This document shows positions 1 to 5,226 of a stretch of 7,187 bases of DNA, piece after piece. The stretch is from Deltaproteobacteria bacterium (GTDB taxonomy: Bacteria; Desulfobacterota; Syntrophorhabdia; Syntrophorhabdales; Syntrophorhabdaceae): assembly GCA_003506795.1 (NCBI GenBank), contig DNYO01000090.1, positions 1-7,187 on the forward strand, read 5' to 3'. The translations under genes and the position numbers were made by a program. A model generated the notes under the pieces. The model did not search any database and was not told the origin of the DNA. It saw only the letters and a list, made by a program, of their open reading frames with translations. The first letter of the stretch is position 1, and the number at the start of each line of letters is the position of its first letter.

Positions 1-878
1 TTGATGTGATGGAGGAAATCCACGTGGTTCGGGTCGTAGAGGTTCTCGATATTGAGGATCTTCTCCAGCTTTGCGACGCCCTCTTCGGTAAGGTAGGCGC
101 TACGGGCCTTCTCGTCTATCATGAAATCCTGATCACGTTTGAGCTGGGGTATCAGCTTGTTGATCTTGTAATATTTGTCCGTCGACTCTTCGGCCGGGCC
201 GGAGATGATGAGCGGGGTTCTCGCCTCGTCAACGAGGATGCTGTCGACTTCATCGACAATTGCGTAGTTGAACTCGCGCTGGACGCAATCCTGAAGGTCG
301 TAGTGCATGTTGTCGCGCAGATAGTCGAAACCGAACTCATTGTTCGTGCCGTAGGTTACGTCGCAGGCGTAAGCATGCTTCCGGGAGACATCATCGAGGT
401 CGTGGACTATGACACCCACGGAAAGTCCCAGGAACTGGTACACGGGACCCATCCAGTCGGCATCCCTTCTGGCGAGGTAATCGTTGACGGTCACCACGTG
501 GACGCCGAGACCGCTCAAGGCATTGAGGTATACGGGAAGGGTGGCGACGAGCGTCTTTCCTTCACCGGTCGCCATTTCGGCGATCTTGCCCTCATGCAGG
601 ACGATGCCGCCGATGAGCTGGACGTCGAAATGACGCATTCCCAGGGTGCGTGCGGCGGCTTCCCGAACAACGGTAAAGGCCTCCGGCAGAATGGAATCAA
701 GTTCCTCACCGTCAGCGATCCTCTGCTTGAAGTGAGGTGTCATTGCCTTGAGTTCCTCGTCACTCAAGGCTTTCATCCTGCCTTCAAATTCATTGGCCCT
801 CTCGACCATGGGCTGTATACGCTTGAGCTCGCGCTCGTTCTTGGTTCCGACAATCTTCTTGATTAAGTTTCCGATCAT
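1..878 (-). CDS. secA: Preprotein translocase ATPase SecA, N-terminal part (3' end off the window)
   Basis: SecA is the cytosolic motor ATPase that drives unfolded preproteins through the SecYEG channel. The visible 292 codons run from ATG at 876-878 off the left edge and cover nucleotide-binding domain 1 and the start of the preprotein cross-linking domain (from about residue 228). Walker A is A-T-G-E-G-K-T at residues 103-109, with Lys108. Walker B/DEAD-like Asp209-Glu210 lies in VDEVDSILVDEARTPLIISG. The GTNNEFGFDYLRDN signature is at about 178-190. These positions match E. coli SecA numbering as I recall it, which supports the start codon. A GAAGG Shine-Dalgarno sits 10 nt upstream (889-893); a second AAAGG is only 1 nt from the ATG. 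About one third of a usual 840-900 residue SecA is present, and nothing is broken. No obvious promoter lies in the 94 bp gap, and a terminator-like hairpin precedes the gene. Identification is certain. Confidence 0.98.
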   Translation of the reverse strand, partial: MIGNLIKKIVGTKNERELKRIQPMVERANEFEGRMKALSDEELKAMTPHFKQRIADGEELDSILPEAFTVVREAAARTLGMRHFDVQLIGGIVLHEGKIAEMATGEGKTLVATLPVYLNALSGLGVHVVTVNDYLARRDADWMGPVYQFLGLSVGVIVHDLDDVSRKHAYACDVTYGTNNEFGFDYLRDNMHYDLQDCVQREFNYAIVDEVDSILVDEARTPLIISGPAEESTDKYYKINKLIPQLKRDQDFMIDEKARSAYLTEEGVAKLEKILNIENLYDPNHVDFLHHI

Positions 879-896
879 ACCTTTACGACCTTCGGC

Positions 897-948
897 AAAA
901 AAACCTTCAGCTCAGGTTGCCTTAAAGAAGACAAGGTTGCCTGAGCTG
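897..948 (-). terminator. Intrinsic terminator-like hairpin between the HAD gene and secA
   Basis: Read on the minus strand, CAGCTCAGG (916-908 complement of CCTGAGCTG at 940-948) forms a perfect 9-bp outer stem. Inside it are a symmetric CAA/CAA internal loop, a 4-bp CCTT/AAGG inner stem (920-923 with 933-936) and a 9-nt loop. Four bases after the stem comes a run of seven T (complement of 897-903). This is a good Rho-independent terminator shape, oriented to end the transcript of the 973-1443 gene. The T run ends only 18 nt before the secA start codon, so it may instead act as an attenuator for secA. On the plus strand the hairpin is followed only by a weak T-rich stretch. Confidence 0.75.
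914..942. repeat. Direct repeat AGGTTGCCT x2 inside the hairpin
   Basis: AGGTTGCCT occurs at 914-922 and again at 934-942, an exact 9-base repeat with a 20-base period. Each copy is itself quasi-palindromic (AGG...CCT), so the two copies can pair with each other as the hairpin or in part fold alone. This may simply follow from the symmetry of the hairpin. Confidence 0.6.
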
Positions 949-972
949 GCTGTTTCTTCCCGGAAATGTTTT

Positions 973-1443
973 TCAGTCTCTCAATGTTGCGACGATCCTC
1001 TCGGGATGGAGAAGTATACTCAGTGCATCGTTAATGTCCTTTACGAAGAAATCGGCCTCTTTGAGCAAATCCTTCGAGCAGCCCTCTTCACCGATCACTC
1101 CGATCCCGAGGGATGCTTCTTTGAGCATTAATACGTCATTGGACCCGTTGCCGATGGCCACTATTTTTTCAGGTCCCAGTTCCTTGATGATCTTGGCCTT
1201 TTCCTGTGCGCTCGATTCCTTACCGACTTTTATGATGCTGAAACCGATTGTGTTCCCTTCGCTGTCTATATTTCCATAGGTATCGGACGTGATGATAAAC
1301 ACTTTTATATAGCGGGATACCCTTTCAAGCATCTCTTTGACGCTCTCCTTCATCTTGCCGTCAAATGCGCAGGTCCCGTTGTAATCTATGACCAGGTATT
1401 CAATATCCAGATCGCCCCATCCGGGGACGGAAACACTTATCAT
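973..1443 (-). CDS. Small HAD-superfamily protein, soluble P-type ATPase-like (COG4087 type)
   Basis: A 156-residue HAD-fold protein with no cap domain and no membrane segment, resembling the free-standing phosphorylation domain of P-type ATPases. Motif I is D20-Y-N-G-T24, where most HAD phosphatases have DxD. Motif II is I-I-T-S-D-T at 50-55. The motif III lysine is probably Lys82 or Lys84. Motif IV is G98-N-G-S-N-D103, followed by a Gly-Ile-rich strand as in P-type ATPases. The first Asp is therefore kept, while the second Asp of motif I and the Asp of G-D-G-x-N-D are both Asn. I chose ATG 1441-1443 because AAGGAGG stands 5 nt upstream. A longer frame opens at ATG 1468-1470, but that codon lies at the likely transcription start. 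The substrate is unknown; a phosphatase or regulatory role is only possible. Family assignment rests on my memory of DYNGT/GNGxND proteins. Confidence 0.85.
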   Translation of the reverse strand: MISVSVPGWGDLDIEYLVIDYNGTCAFDGKMKESVKEMLERVSRYIKVFIITSDTYGNIDSEGNTIGFSIIKVGKESSAQEKAKIIKELGPEKIVAIGNGSNDVLMLKEASLGIGVIGEEGCSKDLLKEADFFVKDINDALSILLHPERIVATLRD

Positions 1444-1473
1444 AATAGCCTCCTTGGTAGTCTTTCGCATACA

Positions 1474-1482
1474 ATTGTAGCA
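1474..1482 (-). promoter_or_regulatory. Probable extended -10 promoter element for the COG4087-like gene
   Basis: The minus strand reads TGCTACAAT, an extended -10 (TGn plus TACAAT, five of six matches to TATAAT). No good -35 is seen 17 nt upstream, which extended -10 promoters can tolerate. Transcription would begin near 1467, giving a leader of about 24 nt that contains AAGGAGG before the ATG at 1443. The box overlaps the 8-base palindrome ACAATTGT at 1471-1478. Confidence 0.45.
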
Positions 1483-1575
1483 TATATTGTTGCAATTAGA
1501 ACTATTAATTTACATCTTTAAAGCATATTGCTCAGAGGTTTTCTCTTGATTTTTTGCCACTTACGGTTTAAAAGC

Positions 1576-1581
1576 AGGAGG
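1576..1581 (+). promoter_or_regulatory. AGGAGG ribosome binding site deciding a TTG start
   Basis: A perfect AGGAGG ends 7 nt before TTG at 1589, an ideal distance. It is too close to the in-frame TTG at 1583 (1 nt). A second Shine-Dalgarno-like AAGGAG at 1599-1604 lies 11 nt before the in-frame ATG at 1616, so that start stays possible. Confidence 0.5.
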
Positions 1582-1588
1582 TTTGAAA

Positions 1589-2305
1589 TTGCGCCAAAAA
1601 GGAGAACGGAAGACAATGGGCAGCACAAAGAAATGGGACGTTGAATGCGTCATCTATGATTGCGACGGGGTACTTTTCGACTCTCTCGAGGCCAACCGGC
1701 GTCTGTATACCAGCATCGCCGCTTCAACAGGGAAAGAATACCTGACCGACGATGAATTACATTATTGCCATACCCATACCGTTTACGAATCCATCGCCCA
1801 CATCTGCGGCGATGATGAGGATGTGGAGCGCCGTGCTCTTGAATTCTTTAAGGGCAATATCGATTTCAGGGATTTTATCGTTTATCTCGTAATGGAACCC
1901 AATCTGACGGATACTCTCGAGAGCCTCAGGGCGAAAGGGATATCCCGTGCCATAAGTACCAACCGGACGACGTCAATGAGGCACATCATGGAGCGGTACG
2001 GACTGTGGCCCTTTTTCGATGTTGTCGTGACCGCAGCACATCAGGTGAAGCCGGGACAGGACCCGGCCGGCTCCCGCGAGATATTGCAGGCCAAAGCGAA
2101 ACCCGATCCCGAAGGGGTGGCAAAGATATTGGAAGAATTGAAAGTGCGGCGCGAGGCCACCGTCTACATCGGGGATTCAGAGATTGACATGGGCACGGCG
2201 AAAGCAGCCGGGGTCACGTTCATAGCCTACAAAAACCGGGGCATAGAGGCAGACGCGTTTATTGACGACCACCTCAGTCTGCTTGATTTTCTCTCGAACG
2301 AATAA
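1589..2305 (+). CDS. HAD-IA family hydrolase, phosphoglycolate phosphatase-like
   Basis: A soluble phosphatase-type protein of 238 residues (229 if the ATG at 1616 is used). All four HAD motifs are visible, numbered from TTG 1589. Motif I is D24-C-D26-G-V-L-F-D-S, motif II is S-T-N near 123-125, motif III is K-P-D-P at about 171-174, and motif IV is G-D-S-E-I-D at about 195-200. A helical C1 cap of about 70 residues follows motif I, as in the Gph/phosphoglycolate phosphatase group. The segment before K-P-D-P is longer than usual and holds an extra V-K-P-G-Q-D-P. The residues for Mg2+-dependent phosphoryl transfer are all present, so activity is likely; the substrate cannot be read from sequence. 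It is the only plus-strand gene, divergent from the COG4087-like gene across 145 bp and convergent with pssA, overlapping it by 32 bp. No strong promoter is seen; TTGATT-17-TAAAAG at 1546-1574 is weak and would favour the ATG 1616 start. Confidence 0.9.
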   Translation: MRQKGERKTMGSTKKWDVECVIYDCDGVLFDSLEANRRLYTSIAASTGKEYLTDDELHYCHTHTVYESIAHICGDDEDVERRALEFFKGNIDFRDFIVYLVMEPNLTDTLESLRAKGISRAISTNRTTSMRHIMERYGLWPFFDVVVTAAHQVKPGQDPAGSREILQAKAKPDPEGVAKILEELKVRREATVYIGDSEIDMGTAKAAGVTFIAYKNRGIEADAFIDDHLSLLDFLSNE

Positions 2306-3053
2306 GCTCCTCGGAAGGCTCCTTCTTGAAGTGAAGGATAAGGGTATAAATCGGACCCGATATGGCGTAGGCCGATGTGGCGACAAACAGTGTCAGATAG
2401 GGTTCCGTAAGGACGATAACGAGAAGAAAGATGACGCCCACCGTGCACATGAAGGGCCTCGCTCTGACGAAGCCCATATCCTTGAAGCTGATGTAGCGGA
2501 ACTTGCTGACCATGAGCAGGGCGAGGCAGTAGATGACGATGGGCATGACGACCGTTTTCAACCCGCCTTTGTAACCAATCCAGGAGTAGAAAAGGACGAT
2601 GCCGGCAATTGTTGCCGCCCCGGCCGGTATGGGCAAACCCAGAAAATGTTTCTTCTGCGCCGTGTCGACCTGGATGTTGAACCTGGCAAGCCTCAGGGCG
2701 CCACATGCCATAAAAAGGAAGGCTGCGAGCCAGCCGAACTTGCCGTAGCTTTTCAATGCCCACAGATAGGCCAGGACCGCGGGGGCCACCCCGAAGGCGA
2801 TGACGTCGGAGAGAGAATCGTACTCGACCCCGAAACGGCTGCTGGAATTTGTCATTCGTGCTACCCGGCCGTCGAGCATGTCAAAGATGGCCGATATGAA
2901 TATTGCGATTGCGGCATATGTGAACCGCCTGTCCATGGCGGCGATGATGGCGTAGAATCCCGAAAGAAGACTGAGAGAAGTGAGGAAATTGGGAAGCAGA
3001 TACATCCCCTTGCTCGGTTTGCCTTTCTTTCTTTTCTTCTTCGTATTGTTCAT
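2274..3053 (-). CDS. pssA: CDP-diacylglycerol-serine O-phosphatidyltransferase (phosphatidylserine synthase)
   Basis: This integral membrane enzyme joins serine to CDP-diacylglycerol, giving phosphatidylserine and CMP. The CDP-alcohol phosphotransferase signature D-x2-D-G-x2-A-R-x8-G-x3-D-x3-D is complete at D58, D61, G62, A65, R66, G75, D79 and D83. The 259-residue chain has a very basic N-terminus (KKKRKKGK) and several hydrophobic segments (roughly 20-56, 84-100, 106-120, 145-160, 167-183, 203-240), as in the Bacillus-type membrane PssA rather than the peripheral E. coli type. The ATG (3051-3053) overlaps the psd stop as ATGA, and AAGGGGG lies about 4 nt upstream, so translation is probably coupled to psd. 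It is the last gene of the operon. Its 3' end runs 32 bp into the convergent HAD gene, and I see no intrinsic terminator after it. Identification is strong. Confidence 0.96.
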   Translation of the reverse strand: MNNTKKKRKKGKPSKGMYLLPNFLTSLSLLSGFYAIIAAMDRRFTYAAIAIFISAIFDMLDGRVARMTNSSSRFGVEYDSLSDVIAFGVAPAVLAYLWALKSYGKFGWLAAFLFMACGALRLARFNIQVDTAQKKHFLGLPIPAGAATIAGIVLFYSWIGYKGGLKTVVMPIVIYCLALLMVSKFRYISFKDMGFVRARPFMCTVGVIFLLVIVLTEPYLTLFVATSAYAISGPIYTLILHFKKEPSEELIRSRENQAD

Positions 3054-3697
3054 TGTACCCCCTTTTTACGCGCGAGGACCGTACTTCCAGCTCTAACTTT
3101 CGCGTGTAAGTTTACCACAGGTTCATATCCTTTGCAAAAATAGATGTCCACACGCGAGCCGAAGGCTATCATGCCCACCGCCTGGCCCTGCGTTACCCGC
3201 TGGTCAGGCTTTACGTAGGGGATGATCCTTCGGGCAAGAAACCCGGCAATCTGGACGATGAGAATCCGATCGCCGTCATTCTCGAAGAGGATGAAGTTCC
3301 TTTCGTTTTTGAGCTCGATATCCTTGCCGAAGGCCATGGCGAACCGGCCGGCCACATGTTTCATCGAGACGACCCGGCCCGCGCAGGGTGCCCGATTGAC
3401 ATGGACATCCGTGGGCGACATAAAGATCGCTATTCGTGTTACGTCGCCGCCCAGAAATTCCTCCTCGGCCATGTCGCTGACATCGATCACGGTTCCGTCA
3501 GCCGGTGAGATGAGAACACCCGCCCCCACCTCGACTGGCCGACGCCTGGGGTTGCGAAAGAAATATAAGCAGAAGAGGGCAAAACAGAAAACCAGGGCTG
3601 CCAGGAAGAAGAACTTGCCCAGGAGGAGGACGGCGGAAAGAACAAGGGAGGGGACGATAATCCGCAGCCCCTCCCTTGCGATAAAAGGCTCTTTCAA
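3050..3697 (-). CDS. psd: Phosphatidylserine decarboxylase proenzyme, short form
   Basis: It decarboxylates phosphatidylserine to phosphatidylethanolamine with a pyruvoyl group made by self-cleavage. At 215 residues it is the short bacterial form. Two hydrophobic segments at about 11-46 are followed by a basic F-R-N-P-R-R-R-P, consistent with membrane anchoring. S-P-A-D-G at 64-68 (Asp67) and S-P-T-D-V-H-V-N-R with His99 supply the likely catalytic Asp and His. The expected self-cleavage is Gly180-Ser181 in A-F-G-S-R-V-D; Ser181 would become the pyruvoyl group at the head of a 35-residue alpha chain. The start is TTG (3695-3697), overlapping the ilvC stop as TTGA, with GGGAG 6 nt upstream. 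The stop overlaps the pssA start, so substrate-producing and substrate-consuming enzymes are coupled, though psd precedes pssA. Identification is strong. Confidence 0.96.
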   Translation of the reverse strand: MKEPFIAREGLRIIVPSLVLSAVLLLGKFFFLAALVFCFALFCLYFFRNPRRRPVEVGAGVLISPADGTVIDVSDMAEEEFLGGDVTRIAIFMSPTDVHVNRAPCAGRVVSMKHVAGRFAMAFGKDIELKNERNFILFENDGDRILIVQIAGFLARRIIPYVKPDQRVTQGQAVGMIAFGSRVDIYFCKGYEPVVNLHAKVRAGSTVLARKKGVQ

Positions 3698-4692
3698 TCT
3701 TTTCTCCCGATCCAGCCCATCATGGAACGGAGTTTCTTGCCGACCTGCTCAATGAGGTGTTCCGAATCGATCCTTTTTACGGCACTGTACACGGGTCTTC
3801 CGGCCATGTTCTCCAGAATCCATTCGCGGGCGAATTCGCCGGACTGGATCTCGTCGAGGATGACCCTCATCTCTTCGCGGGTCTCCTCATTGATGACCCT
3901 TCTGCCGCGGGTAATGTCGCCGTATTCGGCTGTGTCGCTGATGGAGTAACGCATGTTGGAGATGCCGCCCTCGTACATAAGGTCAACGATGAGCTTCAAC
4001 TCGTGAAGGCACTCGAAATATGCGATCTCGGGCTGATAACCCGCCTCGACGAGTGTGTCAAAGCCTGCACGGACAAGTTCCGATGCTCCGCCGCACAAAA
4101 CCGCCTGTTCGCCGAAAAGGTCCGTTTCTGTTTCTTCTTCGAATGTTGTCTCGATGACACCCGCCCGTGTTGCGCCAATGCCTTTCGCATAGGCCAGGGC
4201 CAGTTGTTTTGCCTTTTTCGAGGGATCCTGGTAGATGGCGATGAGTGACGGTACACCGGCGCCCCGCTCGAACTCCCTTCTGACAAGGTGTCCCGGACCC
4301 TTGGGTGCTACCATGACAACATCGATATCCGCAGGGGGTACGATCTGGTTGTAATGGATATTGAATCCGTGGGAGAAAACGAGGGTCTTGCCTTTCTTGA
4401 GATTGTCTTTTATATCGGTTTTGTAGAGTTCAGCCTGGAGATTGTCCTGGGCCAGGATTTGAATCACGTCTGCATCCTTGGCTGCCTTTGCGGCACTGAC
4501 AGGTTTGAAGCCATGTTTTACGGCGAGTTTATAGTTCGCTGTTCCTGCAAGTTCCGCCACAATGACATCGACCCCACTGTCCCGCAGGTTCTGGGCCTGT
4601 GCATGGCCCTGGCTCCCATAGCCCACGATTGCAACCTTGCGATCCTTTAACATTTTGAGATCCGCATCGCGGTCGTAGTACATCTTAGCCAT
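3694..4692 (-). CDS. ilvC: Ketol-acid reductoisomerase, class I
   Basis: It isomerises and reduces 2-acetolactate or 2-aceto-2-hydroxybutyrate to dihydroxy acids, the second common step to valine, leucine and isoleucine. The 332 residues match the short class I form. A Rossmann motif G24-Y-G-S-Q-G29 opens the N-terminal domain. S-H-G-F with His108 and P-K-G-P-G-H (Lys131) follow. Metal and active-site residues Asp191, Glu195, Glu227, Glu231 and Ser252 are all in place in the knotted C-terminal domain. Odd point: the loop after the second beta strand reads A-E-L-A-G-T-A-N-Y (46-54), without the Arg and Ser that usually bind the NADPH 2'-phosphate and with Glu47, and the usual P-D-E near 82-84 reads Q-D-N. 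Altered cofactor preference is possible. ATG at 4690-4692 has AGGAGGAG 6 nt upstream and overlaps the ilvH end by 8 bp; it is part of the ilv-psd-pssA operon. Confidence 0.98.
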   Translation of the reverse strand: MAKMYYDRDADLKMLKDRKVAIVGYGSQGHAQAQNLRDSGVDVIVAELAGTANYKLAVKHGFKPVSAAKAAKDADVIQILAQDNLQAELYKTDIKDNLKKGKTLVFSHGFNIHYNQIVPPADIDVVMVAPKGPGHLVRREFERGAGVPSLIAIYQDPSKKAKQLALAYAKGIGATRAGVIETTFEEETETDLFGEQAVLCGGASELVRAGFDTLVEAGYQPEIAYFECLHELKLIVDLMYEGGISNMRYSISDTAEYGDITRGRRVINEETREEMRVILDEIQSGEFAREWILENMAGRPVYSAVKRIDSEHLIEQVGKKLRSMMGWIGRKD

Positions 4693-5215
4693 TTGATTCT
4701 CCTCCTTTTATGTCTGTTTTTTCTTTGATCTTCAGCATTCTCTCGCCCCGGGCCATGGCTATCGGCCCGGTCCGTACAAGCTCCTTGATGCCGAGCGGTT
4801 TGATAAGGCTGATGAAGGCCTTCAACTTGGCTTCATCGCCGGTGATCATGATCGTGTAAGACCGGGATGATACGTCAATGATCTTGCCCCGGAATATCTC
4901 TACCATTCTCAAGATTTCCGGACGTGTCTTCTCTTCGGCGTTGACCTTGACGAGCACCATTTCCCGTGAAACGTAGTCGATTTCCGAGAAATCGACTACT
5001 TTGATGACGTTGATGAGTTTGTTGAGCTGTTTCAGTATCTGCTCGAGGATTGCATCATTCCCCGTCGTCACGATGGTCATCGTGGAGACGGTCGGATCGA
5101 GGCTCTCGGCCACACACAGACTCTCTATGTTGAAACCCCTGCCGCTGAAGAGCCCTGAAATTCGTGACAGGACCCCGAACTCGTTCTCAACAAGAAGCGA
5201 TATGGTATGTCTCAA
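4685..5215 (-). CDS. ilvH: Acetolactate synthase small (regulatory) subunit
   Basis: This is the regulatory subunit that activates IlvB and carries valine feedback inhibition. The 176-residue protein begins with an ACT domain (about 3-75) and ends with the small-subunit C-terminal domain (about 85-160), where I-F-R-G-K-I-I-D-V is typical. Asn11, Gly14 and Asn29, positions linked to valine binding in the E. coli small subunits, are all present, so feedback control is expected. I chose TTG at 5213-5215: AGGAGG lies 4 nt upstream, the product then starts M-R-H-T-I-S, and the numbering aligns with E. coli IlvH. The frame stays open up to 5281, but that part overlaps the end of ilvB and has no family similarity. 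The C-terminus (K-I-K-E-K-T-D-I-K-G-G) is some 12 residues longer than usual and overlaps the ilvC start. Confidence 0.95.
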   Translation of the reverse strand: MRHTISLLVENEFGVLSRISGLFSGRGFNIESLCVAESLDPTVSTMTIVTTGNDAILEQILKQLNKLINVIKVVDFSEIDYVSREMVLVKVNAEEKTRPEILRMVEIFRGKIIDVSSRSYTIMITGDEAKLKAFISLIKPLGIKELVRTGPIAMARGERMLKIKEKTDIKGGESNG

Positions 5216-5219
5216 TTTT

Positions 5220-5226
5220 CCTCCTA
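5220..5226 (-). promoter_or_regulatory. Shine-Dalgarno of ilvH overlapping the ilvB stop codon
   Basis: The minus strand reads TAGGAGGAAAATTG. The TAG is the ilvB stop (5224-5226), AGGAGG is the ribosome binding site, and TTG (5213-5215) is the ilvH start. A ribosome finishing ilvB therefore ends on the ilvH binding site, which supports translational coupling and equal subunit output. Confidence 0.7.

Noticed and set aside
6..866. Long plus-strand open frame (286 codons)
   Set aside because: It lies fully antisense to secA, whose minus-strand product is unmistakable, and its translation shows no family features.
1444..1470. Nine-residue N-terminal extension of the COG4087-like protein
   Set aside because: The ATG at 1468-1470 lies at the likely transcription start and has no Shine-Dalgarno, while AAGGAGG precedes the ATG at 1441-1443.
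1487..1516. TTGTTG-18-TACATC as a plus-strand promoter for the HAD hydrolase
   Set aside because: The -10 matches the consensus at only three of six positions; not better than chance in this A/T-rich gap.
2306..2345. GAAGGCTCCTTC near the HAD/pssA junction as a terminator
   Set aside because: The stem is only 5 bp with a 2-nt loop and no T-run follows on either strand; it encodes pssA residues.
2262..3143. Plus-strand open frame of 293 codons over pssA and psd
   Set aside because: Antisense shadow of pssA; composition is rich in charged residues with no recognisable motif, while the pssA signature on the other strand is complete.
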